Translations under genes and position numbers: made by a program | The notes under the pieces: generated by a model | What the model saw: the letters and a program-made list of their open reading frames with translations, nothing else | The model's database searches: none | What the model was told of the DNA's origin: nothing | In this document: in pieces, positions 1-10,266 of the stretch | Numbering within the stretch: the first letter of the stretch is position 1 | Layout: each line of letters starts with the position of its first letter | Assembly (NCBI GenBank): GCA_963556145.1 | Contig: OY744466.1 | Coordinates: 6,270,399-6,334,398 of the forward strand | Origin: Hygrocybe punicea | Lineage: Eukaryota > Basidiomycota > Agaricomycetes > Agaricales > Hygrophoraceae | DNA: 64,000 nucleotides | Direction: 5' to 3'

Positions 1-120
1 TTTCAATATAGTTTGTACATCTGATCTGACAGTTATTACATTATCACAACTGATGCACTCAAAGTAGTAAAAAGATTGTTAAATTCACAACTCAAATACT
101 AACTACCTTGTGATATTAAA

Positions 121-240
121 CAGTTGATGATATTACCAAGTCAAGTTACACAGTTGGTAAAATCACCAAGTTAAGTCACATGACTAGTTGGTTAAATCAC
201 CAAGTCAAGTCACATGTCTAAGTCACATGATTGGCTAATT
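121..240. repeat. Short imperfect direct repeats (about 45 bp)
   Basis: About three imperfect copies of a unit built on CACCAAGTCAAGTCACATG lie just upstream of the first gene. They are AT-rich and non-coding. They could be promoter repeats or the remnant of a small minisatellite; no specific factor site is recognised. Confidence 0.4.
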
Positions 241-316
241 CAGGTAATATGACTTGATCTCTCTTAATCTCTTACCACTATCATCTCATCTCATATTTCA
301 ACTTTGCTTTATTATC

Positions 317-3300
317 ATGCCTTCTTCCTGTACCAATTGTAATTTGGAGTTTCCTACTATGGGACAAAGAGATTATCACTATAGAAATTGCAAGGAAAAA
401 GTCCAAATAACTTATATTAATGGGGTTTTCACATTGCAGGCAGGAGTTGATGGGAGATTTATATGTCAATGTAGTCATCCTAAATGTCCCAAGCCTTTTA
501 CAACCATTAGAGGTCTTCAAAAACATGTTAAAAAGGTGCAGCTGCCATGGATGCCTAGAGTTGGGGTGGACAATCCAGTCAATGTTCAGGCTGAAGTTCA
601 GGCTGAAGTTCAACCTGAAGTTCATACTGATGAGCCTATTATCCAGGTTGATTTTATCATCTTCAGATTCAATATTAATCTTAAACCTGACATTTTTTAG
701 AGTCAGCCACAATCACCTGATATCACCAATGTAGATGAGGATTTTATTGATGATGCAGCTGCAAATCCAGCTATCATTTCAGACTCATCACAAGTTAACA
801 ATCAAATCATTCCCAACCAACACCACAAAGATGATATCAGCACTTCAGAGGTGGGTTATTTCCTTTGTTTTCCAAATACTACATTTGATGTTGAAGTCAA
901 AAGATTGCAACACATCCCTATCTGGATACAATAGGGTTCTCTGTCAATACAGTCCTCCATTCACTGCTTTGTGACTGGTGTGGTTATGCTGTTTTGCCCA
1001 AACATGTAGAAAGTCATTTGGCAGGTGAAAATCATAAACCAGGCAAACTCAAGATCATCAGCAAGACACTTGGAGAAGTGGTGGAGGAGATGGAGGTGTT
1101 TGAATGTTTTCCCCATCCTCCCATGACACTTCCCATGGATCCTGCACCATGTGCTTTTCAAGGTTTGGAGATTGCAGAGGGTTTCTACTGTTTGTTTTGC
1201 TCTCATGCATCCACCTCCAAGGAATATATGAGAAAGCATCATAGCAAGCATCATCGCACAGAACCAAAGCCACTCACGTGGGCTACATGCTCTGTTCAAC
1301 AAATCAATCCACGCGATCATATAGCATGTCGATGGTTTCGAGTTCAACGGCAAGATGCTCAGCCCATCCATATAGCCACCACCATCGTTACCGACCTTTG
1401 AAAAGAGATGCTCAAAGGATCAGAACAGTCAAGGCACAGAGGAGTTAGAGATCCATGCACTGTTAGCCCTTGGCTCTTGAGCACCAAGTGGCATGAGCAC
1501 ATTGAAGCATTCGAGACGACAGAACTTCGAAACTTGATCTCCTTTCCAGGCAAAGAAGAACTAAAAGGTCTTCCAAAGCTGGTGGAGTTATATTTTCAGG
1601 ATGCCACAGGTCTATTACCATCAACATCTGAGCTCACACTGCAGAAGCTCAACACCTCTGACCCTGCCAAAACGTAAGTACCGTTCTCGACCAAGTATAG
1701 ATCAATACTGATCACAGACATTTAATTCAGTGGGATTAGCAACACTCCCTTGCACAAGCATCAACTCGATGCTACATTAGGCCAATACTGCAATCCAGTC
1801 ATCCGTTTATTGGCGATGCTCCTACGTCCAAAGGCCCAGTACCAGATCCCACTTACCGTGGAATTGGAAGAAGCATTGTTGTTCCTAAAGGAGGCTCTGG
1901 ATGAAGACAGGGATGAGCCTATAGTTACAAGTAGGCTTCATGCCGTGTTCAAGGCATTGTGGATGCAGAGCTGGCTGCCCAAGGCCGATAACCCAATTCC
2001 TTGCCCAACCGTTCGAGCTTTGGCTCTCTTGACATTGCAACAAGACCGAAGCTTCATGGCTCCAGTAGGAGTAACTGGCTTCATAGCCAAACTAGAGCGA
2101 GCCATCCGTCTTTTTTGCTTGACCGAGATACACGAACTCTCTACAGAACCGGAGGATGAAGAAAATTCCTGCAATGCCATGCAGTACTGGTTCATTGAAA
2201 AGAACAACACTCCATTCAACTCTCTTCGCTCCCTGCAGCACCGTGCTTCCAGCATTGCCTTCCGCACCAGAAGCTTGCCTCGAATTTATTGGACAGATCG
2301 TGTCACCTGGAGGTCCATGTTATATCGAGGTACACCTCTCAATATGGAGCACATTGGAGAGGTGTTCAGAAACTTGGAGGGTGCCATAGTTGATGTGTGG
2401 GAGAAGAAAGTTCTTCTGGGCCTGACACTGAGAGTCAACACCAAGGGGATCATGGAGGATCTTTCAAACACAGATGTTGGCTATTCGTTCATCTCAGATC
2501 CTCGTAATAAGACCTTCAAGGACCGGGACGAGCTACTAACCGCTATCATATGTAATCCTGCGATATGTGGACAGTTCATGAAGGTTGGTCGGGTCAGTGG
2601 TAACATTGTGTGGAACAAAACAGCATTACACACATGGCTCAGCAGCTATGCCAGACTGCACGAACTCCTCCTTCTCCGATGCGAGACACTCTGTGGAGCC
2701 CCAGAGCGGGGAACTGAAATGACAGCCATGCAAAAAGAGAACACTGACACACGCACTGACAAGAATCTCGCCATTCTTGACAAACATCTGGCTCTTCTCC
2801 GTCTATACAACAAATCCAGTGCGCAGATGGGCCATGACAAGCTCATACCACATGCAGTCGATGCCTTTGCATCCGACATCATCATTCAAGATCTCGCACT
2901 CGCTCGTCCATTCGCAGAGGTTGCAGTGCACATCTGCATGCCTGAGAGGTTGGACATCAAGAAGCTGTACCAGGTGCATCTCTTTGTCAATGATGGCAAA
3001 CTTTTCAACACCAACAACCTGTCGAACGTGATGAAGGAGTTCACGGAGCCCATCATTGGTGTAGGTCTGACCGTCAACGACTGGAGACACATCAGCATCA
3101 CCTGGAAGCGTAAACTGTGCAGCGCCGCCATGGAACTGTATGAAGAAGGTGGCTTGGAAGATACCGTGGATGTCCTCCAAGCAGGTTACAACCGGAACAC
3201 AGAGGAACGGATTTATGGCATCAGTCGAGATGCACTAGCAGGTGCAGCAGAGGACGTTCTGCCTCTCTTCATGCAGGCCAGCACCAAGTGGCAGATAGTG

Positions 3301-4275
3301 CACAAAGTCGTTCCAGGTAAGCTCTCAATGCACATGTCACCGTTCAATCTTGACAATGAAAACACAACAGGAGGCCTGTTGTTGCCATACACCGAGGCAC
3401 GCATGGAAGCATTCGACGATCTCATTGCCAGAGGTGTCATAAAGATGGAGCAATCAAGAAACAGCATGCCCAACACCACAATTGACCTCGATGCCATCGC
3501 GGACCGAGTGGTGGATCGACTCATGCCTCGCCTCACAGATCTGATCAGAGATGTTGTTACCTCTGTCCTAAGCAAGGCTCCCACCACCGTTGAGGTCTCC
3601 AATGTTGACATGGACATGATGAGCATCGAACCTGACCTCAGTGATGTCCCCGAGGTCGTCGTAGCCCAGCCAGATCCAATCATCGTTGATGGAGAACTGG
3701 AGAACTCAGCATTGGAAGTAATGGGTGCCATGCTCAAGCATCAGCACCCACGGTGGACCTGCGACCAGCAGAGGCTTGCAATGATGGAGGTTCTGTCCCT
3801 CCAACGTGATGTCCTAGCCATAATGCGTACCAGCTCAGGAAAGTCCATGCTGATTGTGGTGCCAAGCCTGTTGGAGGAGGCCAAGATCACAGTGGCAGTT
3901 TTGCCCCTCAAGTCTCTGCTGCAGGACTATTCAAGGAAACTGACAGCTCAGGGTGTGCCCTTCACCGTGTTCAAAAACCATCCATCCTTCAGCCTCACCA
4001 GCGCACGCCAACTGGTACTCGTCACCATTGATCAGGCGAGATCCAAAAGATGGCACCAGGAAATAGCAGAGCTCAACCAACGCATTCCCGTGGTCAGGAT
4101 GGTGTTTGATGAGGGCCACTTTGCCCTCATCGATCGTGACTGGAGGGTCTCCCTGGACATAATACATGATCTCAGGCAATTTCCCATGCAGTTTGTAGTG
4201 CTGTCAGCCACCATCCCTCCAAAGTCGCAAGATGCCACCATCAATGCTTATGGCCTCGGCAAAAACACCTACTAA
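317..4275 (+). CDS. C2H2 (OrsD-type) / RecQ-like helicase protein, probably degenerate
   Basis: The first ATG at 317 opens a Cys/His-rich N-terminus (CTNCNLEF, then CQCSHPKCPKPF...H). Two introns are read at about 647-700 and 851-903. A second finger pair follows (CDWCGYAVLPKHVESHLAGE and FYCLFCSHAST...HH), typical of the OrsD/DUF3505 zinc-finger family. After an intron at about 1674-1731, an 841-codon frame (1750-4275) ends in a helicase N-lobe: motif I RTSSGKS (usual form GxGKS), motif II VFDEGH as in RecQ proteins, and motif III LSAT. The frame stops about 15 residues after motif III, so the second RecA-like lobe (motifs IV-VI) is missing. There is also an in-frame TGA at 1399-1401 that no convincing intron removes. 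The gene is therefore likely a decayed copy, or two adjacent models. Related subtelomeric RecQ-like (TLH) genes are known in fungi; a link here is inference. Confidence 0.65.
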
Positions 4276-4504
4276 GATTCCGATTCCATTCAACACAGGA
4301 ATATCCACCCTGGTTACCCTGGCAGAGAACTGGGATTTATAAGGAACCTGGAGGCGTGGGAAGGTCAGGGTGATTATATATAGTGTTTTGTAAAAGAGTT
4401 AGGCTAAGACTAGTGTTGGGCTTGTGAGAAATAGAAAATGTTACCCACTACGCATACATTTTTGGCCCTGTGAATGCTGTGTGGTACAGCGGTGGAAACA
4501 TATG

Positions 4505-4530
4505 CGCGGGTCGAGCTTACTCGACCCGCG
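4505..4530. repeat. Perfect GC-rich palindrome
   Basis: Two 11-base arms (CGCGGGTCGAG and its complement) flank a 4-base loop. The same core recurs as an almost perfect 28-base palindrome at 4694-4721 and in degraded form through the following 250 bases. This suggests a family of small hairpin units rather than a terminator. Confidence 0.6.
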
Positions 4531-4689
4531 GAATCAAGCGATAGCATTCTGCAATTTGCCTGTACTTGGATTGCAGGCATCTGCATTCGGTGCATCAAAC
4601 ACACTCAATGAATAGACATATATTAAGTATGTCTTTGTATGATACATCTAAGATTCCAACAACTCGAGGATGCTGACCCGACAGACATG

Positions 4690-4980
4690 GCAGCCGCGGG
4701 TCGAGCATGCTCGACTCGCGGACCAATAAGCTGTCACTCCAGCATGCTCAACCCACAGAAGCACACATTGGATGCTGCAGACATGAAGCCACAGGTTGAG
4801 CATGCTTGACCCACAGACCAATAAGCCACGACTCCAGTGTGTTCAACTGGTAGACAGACAAGCTTTGACTCAAGCATACTCGACTCATAGACATACAAGC
4901 TGCGACTCAAGCATGCTCATGCAGCGACTTGAGCATGCTTGACCCACAGACAGACAAGCTGGGACATGTGCGTGCTCAAC
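4690..4980. repeat. Degenerate tandem units around a palindromic TCGAGCATGCTCGA core
   Basis: About six to seven diverged units of roughly 40-55 bases each carry a form of CGAGCATGCTCGAC-CCACAGAC-AAGC. The first copy (4694-4721) keeps the palindrome and later copies drift (TTGAGCATGCTTGACC, CAAGCATACTCGAC). No gene is seen between 4276 and 4980. Confidence 0.55.
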
Positions 4981-5820
4981 CTAGTGAGTATAAGGAAGTG
5001 CCTATTGGTCCAATAGGCAGTTTGAACTTTGCCCCCTTCGTTCTCGGCCAATACTGGACCGTTTCCCACGATCCGGGGTTATTCTGGGAGCTGACGTAAG
5101 CATCTAGACCGTACACCCCAGTAAGGCAAGCATTGTTCCCACGGTTCCTCTTTAATAAGCCAATGCGCAACAGGTCCATTTCAGAAAGATCCCCTCAGTA
5201 TGGGGTCAGTTCTTGCCCGATCTGGATGAAACTGCAGATCCAGGACGCTTACATAAGCTCCTAGTGAGTATAAGGAAGTGCCTATTGGTCCAATAGGCAG
5301 TTTGAACTTTGCCCCCTTCGTTCTCGGCCAATACTGGACCGTTTCCCACGATCCGGGGTTATTCTGGGAGCTTACGTAAGCATCTAGACCGTACACCCCA
5401 ATAAGGCAAGCATTGTTCCCACGGTTCCTCTTTAATAAGCCAATGCGCAACAGGTCCATTTCAGAAAGATCCCCTCAGTATGGGGTCAGTTCTTGCCCGA
5501 TCTGGATGAAACTGCAGATCCAGGACGCTTACATAAGCTCCTAGTGAGTATAAGGAAGTGCCTATTGGTCCAATAGGCAGTTTGAACTTTGCCCCCTTCG
5601 TTCTCGGCCAATACTGGACCGTTTCCCACGATCCGGGGTTATTCTGGGAGCTTACGTAAGCATCTAGACCGTACACCCCAATAAGGCAAGCATTGTTCCC
5701 ACGGTTCCTCTTTAATAAGCCAATGCGCAACAGGTCCATTTCAGAAAGATCCCCTCAGTATGGGGTCAGTTCTTGCCCGATCTGGATGAAACTGCAGATC
5801 CAGGACGCTTACATAAGCCC
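4981..5820. repeat. Three tandem copies of a 280-bp unit
   Basis: The unit starts at CTAGTGAGTATAAGG at 4981, 5261 and 5541 and ends at 5820. Copies 2 and 3 look identical; copy 1 differs at two noticed positions (GAGCTGACGTAAG for GAGCTTACGTAAG, and GTAAGGC for ATAAGGC). Each unit holds a hairpin GCCTATTGGTCCAATAGGC and a palindrome CTTACGTAAG. The period is not a multiple of three, and the minus-strand frames inside it break at each junction, so it is not read as coding. The last copy runs directly into non-repeated sequence starting CTAGACCGTA. Confidence 0.9.
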
Positions 5821-6280
5821 CTAGACCGTATAATACCGTGATTTTTCCACGGTGGCTCACTTGTCCCAAAATGGAAATTGCACATTTCAGCAAGACCCCT
5901 CCATATCTCTATGAATACTGCACCAATCAACATGGTCTGGGTGGTGATTACAAAGCTATTTGGTCATGTTTGACCGTGCAATTGAGACCGTGGGAATATC
6001 CGGTCTGGTTGTGACGCTATAAGCATATCATGATTTGCTGGTGCAACAACAGTGTGCAGTGAGTTACATAAGCAATATACCATATCTGGCATGGTGTTGG
6101 CTGAGTCATCTCTTTGTAATGCATGTGTTAGGTGACGTGCCAATTTTCTAAGCAATCCACCCAGTGGTTGCATACGAATCCAAAGCGGTGCTTGAAAGCA
6201 AGTAGCACTATTACAACACATTATAAGCAATTGTAACAAGTCAATAACCAAAAAAATGGTGGGTTGGGAAACATGTGGCA
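5821..6280. other. Non-coding spacer between the 280-bp repeat and satellite A
   Basis: This stretch is rich in ACCGTG/CACGGT and AAGCAAT/AAGCAAG words that also occur in satellite A (for example GACCGTG and AAGCAATC). It looks like diverged satellite-related sequence. A minus-strand open frame at 5964-6326 has no recognisable domain and is not called. Confidence 0.45.
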
Positions 6281-6309
6281 GGCATTTCGCCCATGTTTGT
6301 ATTTTCACT
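6281..6309. other. Leader sequence of satellite A, shared with satellite B
   Basis: GGCATTTCGCCCATGTTTG followed by TATTTTCACTG immediately precedes the first unit. The same leader with few changes (GGCATTTCGCCCAGGTTTG, TATTTTTAACTG) precedes satellite B at 55152-55181. Part of it (GTTTGT) overlaps the unit end, so it may be a diverged first unit fused to flanking sequence that spread with it. Confidence 0.7.
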
Positions 6310-9300
6310 GTGGTGAATTCAAGCAATTTTCACCGTCAGTTAGGGATTCTAAGCAATCCGTTTGAAGCAAATTCCGACCGTGTTTGTACGTGGTGAATTC
6401 AAGCAATTTTCACCGTCAGTTAGGGATTCTAAGCAATCCGTTTGAAGCAAATTCCGACCGTGTTTGTACGTGGTGAATTCAAGCAATTTTCACCGTCAGT
6501 TAGGGATTCTAAGCAATCCGTTTGAAGCAAATTCCGACCGTGTTTGTACGTGGTGAATTCAAGCAATTTTCACCGTCAGTTAGGGATTCTAAGCAATCCG
6601 TTTGAAGCAAATTCCGACCGTGTTTGTACGTGGTGAATTCAAGCAATTTTCACCGTCAGTTAGGGATTCTAAGCAATCCGTTTGAAGCAAATTCCGACCG
6701 TGTTTGTACGTGGTGAATTCAAGCAATTTTCACCGTCAGTTAGGGATTCTAAGCAATCCGTTTGAAGCAAATTCCGACCGTGTTTGTACGTGGTGAATTC
6801 AAGCAATTTTCACCGTCAGTTAGGGATTCTAAGCAATCCGTTTGAAGCAAATTCCGACCGTGTTTGTACGTGGTGAATTCAAGCAATTTTCACCGTCAGT
6901 TAGGGATTCTAAGCAATCCGTTTGAAGCAAATTCCGACCGTGTTTGTACGTGGTGAATTCAAGCAATTTTCACCGTCAGTTAGGGATTCTAAGCAATCCG
7001 TTTGAAGCAAATTCCGACCGTGTTTGTACGTGGTGAATTCAAGCAATTTTCACCGTCAGTTAGGGATTCTAAGCAATCCGTTTGAAGCAAATTCCGACCG
7101 TGTTTGTACGTGGTGAATTCAAGCAATTTTCACCGTCAGTTAGGGATTCTAAGCAATCCGTTTGAAGCAAATTCCGACCGTGTTTGTACGTGGTGAATTC
7201 AAGCAATTTTCACCGTCAGTTAGGGATTCTAAGCAATCCGTTTGAAGCAAATTCCGACCGTGTTTGTACGTGGTGAATTCAAGCAATTTTCACCGTCAGT
7301 TAGGGATTCTAAGCAATCCGTTTGAAGCAAATTCCGACCGTGTTTGTACGTGGTGAATTCAAGCAATTTTCACCGTCAGTTAGGGATTCTAAGCAATCCG
7401 TTTGAAGCAAATTCCGACCGTGTTTGTACGTGGTGAATTCAAGCAATTTTCACCGTCAGTTAGGGATTCTAAGCAATCCGTTTGAAGCAAATTCCGACCG
7501 TGTTTGTACGTGGTGAATTCAAGCAATTTTCACCGTCAGTTAGGGATTCTAAGCAATCCGTTTGAAGCAAATTCCGACCGTGTTTGTACGTGGTGAATTC
7601 AAGCAATTTTCACCGTCAGTTAGGGATTCTAAGCAATCCGTTTGAAGCAAATTCCGACCGTGTTTGTACGTGGTGAATTCAAGCAATTTTCACCGTCAGT
7701 TAGGGATTCTAAGCAATCCGTTTGAAGCAAATTCCGACCGTGTTTGTACGTGGTGAATTCAAGCAATTTTCACCGTCAGTTAGGGATTCTAAGCAATCCG
7801 TTTGAAGCAAATTCCGACCGTGTTTGTACGTGGTGAATTCAAGCAATTTTCACCGTCAGTTAGGGATTCTAAGCAATCCGTTTGAAGCAAATTCCGACCG
7901 TGTTTGTACGTGGTGAATTCAAGCAATTTTCACCGTCAGTTAGGGATTCTAAGCAATCCGTTTGAAGCAAATTCCGACCGTGTTTGTACGTGGTGAATTC
8001 AAGCAATTTTCACCGTCAGTTAGGGATTCTAAGCAATCCGTTTGAAGCAAATTCCGACCGTGTTTGTACGTGGTGAATTCAAGCAATTTTCACCGTCAGT
8101 TAGGGATTCTAAGCAATCCGTTTGAAGCAAATTCCGACCGTGTTTGTACGTGGTGAATTCAAGCAATTTTCACCGTCAGTTAGGGATTCTAAGCAATCCG
8201 TTTGAAGCAAATTCCGACCGTGTTTGTACGTGGTGAATTCAAGCAATTTTCACCGTCAGTTAGGGATTCTAAGCAATCCGTTTGAAGCAAATTCCGACCG
8301 TGTTTGTACGTGGTGAATTCAAGCAATTTTCACCGTCAGTTAGGGATTCTAAGCAATCCGTTTGAAGCAAATTCCGACCGTGTTTGTACGTGGTGAATTC
8401 AAGCAATTTTCACCGTCAGTTAGGGATTCTAAGCAATCCGTTTGAAGCAAATTCCGACCGTGTTTGTACGTGGTGAATTCAAGCAATTTTCACCGTCAGT
8501 TAGGGATTCTAAGCAATCCGTTTGAAGCAAATTCCGACCGTGTTTGTACGTGGTGAATTCAAGCAATTTTCACCGTCAGTTAGGGATTCTAAGCAATCCG
8601 TTTGAAGCAAATTCCGACCGTGTTTGTACGTGGTGAATTCAAGCAATTTTCACCGTCAGTTAGGGATTCTAAGCAATCCGTTTGAAGCAAATTCCGACCG
8701 TGTTTGTACGTGGTGAATTCAAGCAATTTTCACCGTCAGTTAGGGATTCTAAGCAATCCGTTTGAAGCAAATTCCGACCGTGTTTGTACGTGGTGAATTC
8801 AAGCAATTTTCACCGTCAGTTAGGGATTCTAAGCAATCCGTTTGAAGCAAATTCCGACCGTGTTTGTACGTGGTGAATTCAAGCAATTTTCACCGTCAGT
8901 TAGGGATTCTAAGCAATCCGTTTGAAGCAAATTCCGACCGTGTTTGTACGTGGTGAATTCAAGCAATTTTCACCGTCAGTTAGGGATTCTAAGCAATCCG
9001 TTTGAAGCAAATTCCGACCGTGTTTGTACGTGGTGAATTCAAGCAATTTTCACCGTCAGTTAGGGATTCTAAGCAATCCGTTTGAAGCAAATTCCGACCG
9101 TGTTTGTACGTGGTGAATTCAAGCAATTTTCACCGTCAGTTAGGGATTCTAAGCAATCCGTTTGAAGCAAATTCCGACCGTGTTTGTACGTGGTGAATTC
9201 AAGCAATTTTCACCGTCAGTTAGGGATTCTAAGCAATCCGTTTGAAGCAAATTCCGACCGTGTTTGTACGTGGTGAATTCAAGCAATTTTCACCGTCAGT

Positions 9301-9388
9301 TAGGGATTCTAAGCAATCCGTTTGAAGCAAATTCCGACCGTGTTTGTACGTGGTGAATTCAAGCAATTTTCACCGTCAGTTAGGGATT
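6310..9388. repeat. Satellite A: 80-bp unit, about 38.5 tandem copies
   Basis: The period is exactly 80 bases: the landmark TTTGAAGCAAATTCCGACCG falls at 6361, 6441 and so on to 9321, giving 38 occurrences. No difference between units was noticed by eye, which points to recent expansion or gene-conversion-type homogenisation. Each unit contains one telomere-like GTTAGGG. The array breaks inside a unit at 9388, where TTAGGGATT continues into ATGGCTCCATTTACTGATAT, a sequence also present at 17999. It encodes nothing recognisable. Confidence 0.97.
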
Positions 9389-9423
9389 ATGGCTCCATTT
9401 ACTGATATGTATATCAAAACACT
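9389..9423. repeat. 35-bp sequence shared with 17999-18033 (element end?)
   Basis: ATGGCTCCATTTACTGATAT and the following 15 bases are repeated almost exactly at 17999-18033, and the two regions diverge after that. The start coincides with the broken edge of satellite A. This suggests a mobile-element terminus inserted into, or captured at, the array end. Confidence 0.55.
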
Positions 9424-9530
9424 CATTCCAAAAATTCTGAAAAATTCACCATAATTCTCGAAATAATTCATAACCCTAGTGGCATTAAAATTTTGAAATT
9501 CTGTCAAGCGGTTGTGGAGCATTGGACATT

Positions 9531-9564
9531 AAACCCTAACCCTACATGTAAACCCTAACCCTAG
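9531..9564. repeat. Interstitial telomere-like tract (CCCTAA type)
   Basis: Four CCCTAA hexamers occur in two short runs, AAACCCTAACCCTA and then AAACCCTAACCCTAGG separated by CATGT. Further CCCTAA or TTAGGG words occur at about 9473 and 9604. The tract is too short for a chromosome end and is read as an interstitial telomeric sequence. Confidence 0.6.
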
Positions 9565-9607
9565 GTTGCATCCCACAACCAGGGTTATGATCAGCATACA
9601 GCTTAGG

Positions 9608-9778
9608 GTTAAGATCATTCTTGTTTTCAGGAAAAATTTTAATTTGCTGAATGAGAACAAAAGGTAGGGCAAGACATTTGATGGCATGCTGCAAAGCATG
9701 CCTTCACATGTCTTGCCCTACCTTTTTTTCCTCATTCAGCAAATTAAAACTTCTCCTGAAAACAAGAATGATCTTAAC
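9608..9778. repeat. Long fold-back hairpin (about 170 bp)
   Basis: The left arm starts GTTAAGATCATTCTTGTTTT and the right arm ends with its complement. The arms stay nearly complementary over about 75 bases each, through GTAGGGCAAGACA / TGTCTTGCCCTAC, to a short centre GGCATGCTGCAAAGCATGCC. A few small bulges are present. It could be a fold-back MITE or, if transcribed, a long small-RNA precursor hairpin. No flanking target duplication was established. Confidence 0.7.
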
Positions 9779-10266
9779 TGGCTATGGTTACATACATTCA
9801 ATCTCACCTTTCTCTATGTAGTGGATATTACATATGTCCTTTCTCCCAATATATCCTTTTTATACATTCAGAATTCATCTCAAGTAGACCTCTTTCTCAA
9901 TGAGCCTATGTTGCTGTAATAACTCAGATTTGTGGTGCAATCTCCTCTTCCTCCTCTTCCTCCTCTTCCTCTTCCTCCTCCTCCTGAGCCAAATACCTCC
10001 AACTTGTCCCTCTCTTATTGGTATTGGCAATTCTATTGCCATAACCCAAGTTTGTTCCTCTGTGGATTTGACTTTTACTATCAGCTACTCTCCCTAGTCA
10101 AATTTATCATACCTCCTGTTCATTTGCATCTCTTCTTCCTTTCCTCCTTCCTCTTCCTCTTCCTCTTCCTCTTTCTCATGGATTCCTCCCTGCAATCTCA
10201 TCTTAGATGCTCTAGTCAATGTCCCTAGAGAATGAATTACATCACATTATTTGGGGCCAAAGAGGA
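9779..10266. other. Spacer with pyrimidine tracts
   Basis: No gene is supported. Two CCTCTT-rich tracts (about 9950-9985 and 10135-10175) give low-complexity Leu/Pro open frames on the plus strand that are not believed. The stretch lies downstream of the minus-strand Ulp1 gene, and one or both tracts could belong to its 3' flank. Confidence 0.4.

Noticed and set aside
5181..5739. Two identical 92-codon minus-strand frames in the 280-bp repeat
   Set aside because: They follow from the tandem duplication. The 280-base period is not a multiple of three, each frame breaks at the unit junction, and no domain is recognised.
6310..9388. CRISPR-like array
   Set aside because: There are no unique spacers, the whole 80-base unit is repeated, and the genome is eukaryotic.
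9932..10228. Leu/Pro-rich plus-strand frames over pyrimidine tracts
   Set aside because: Low-complexity translation of CCTCTT repeats with no domain.
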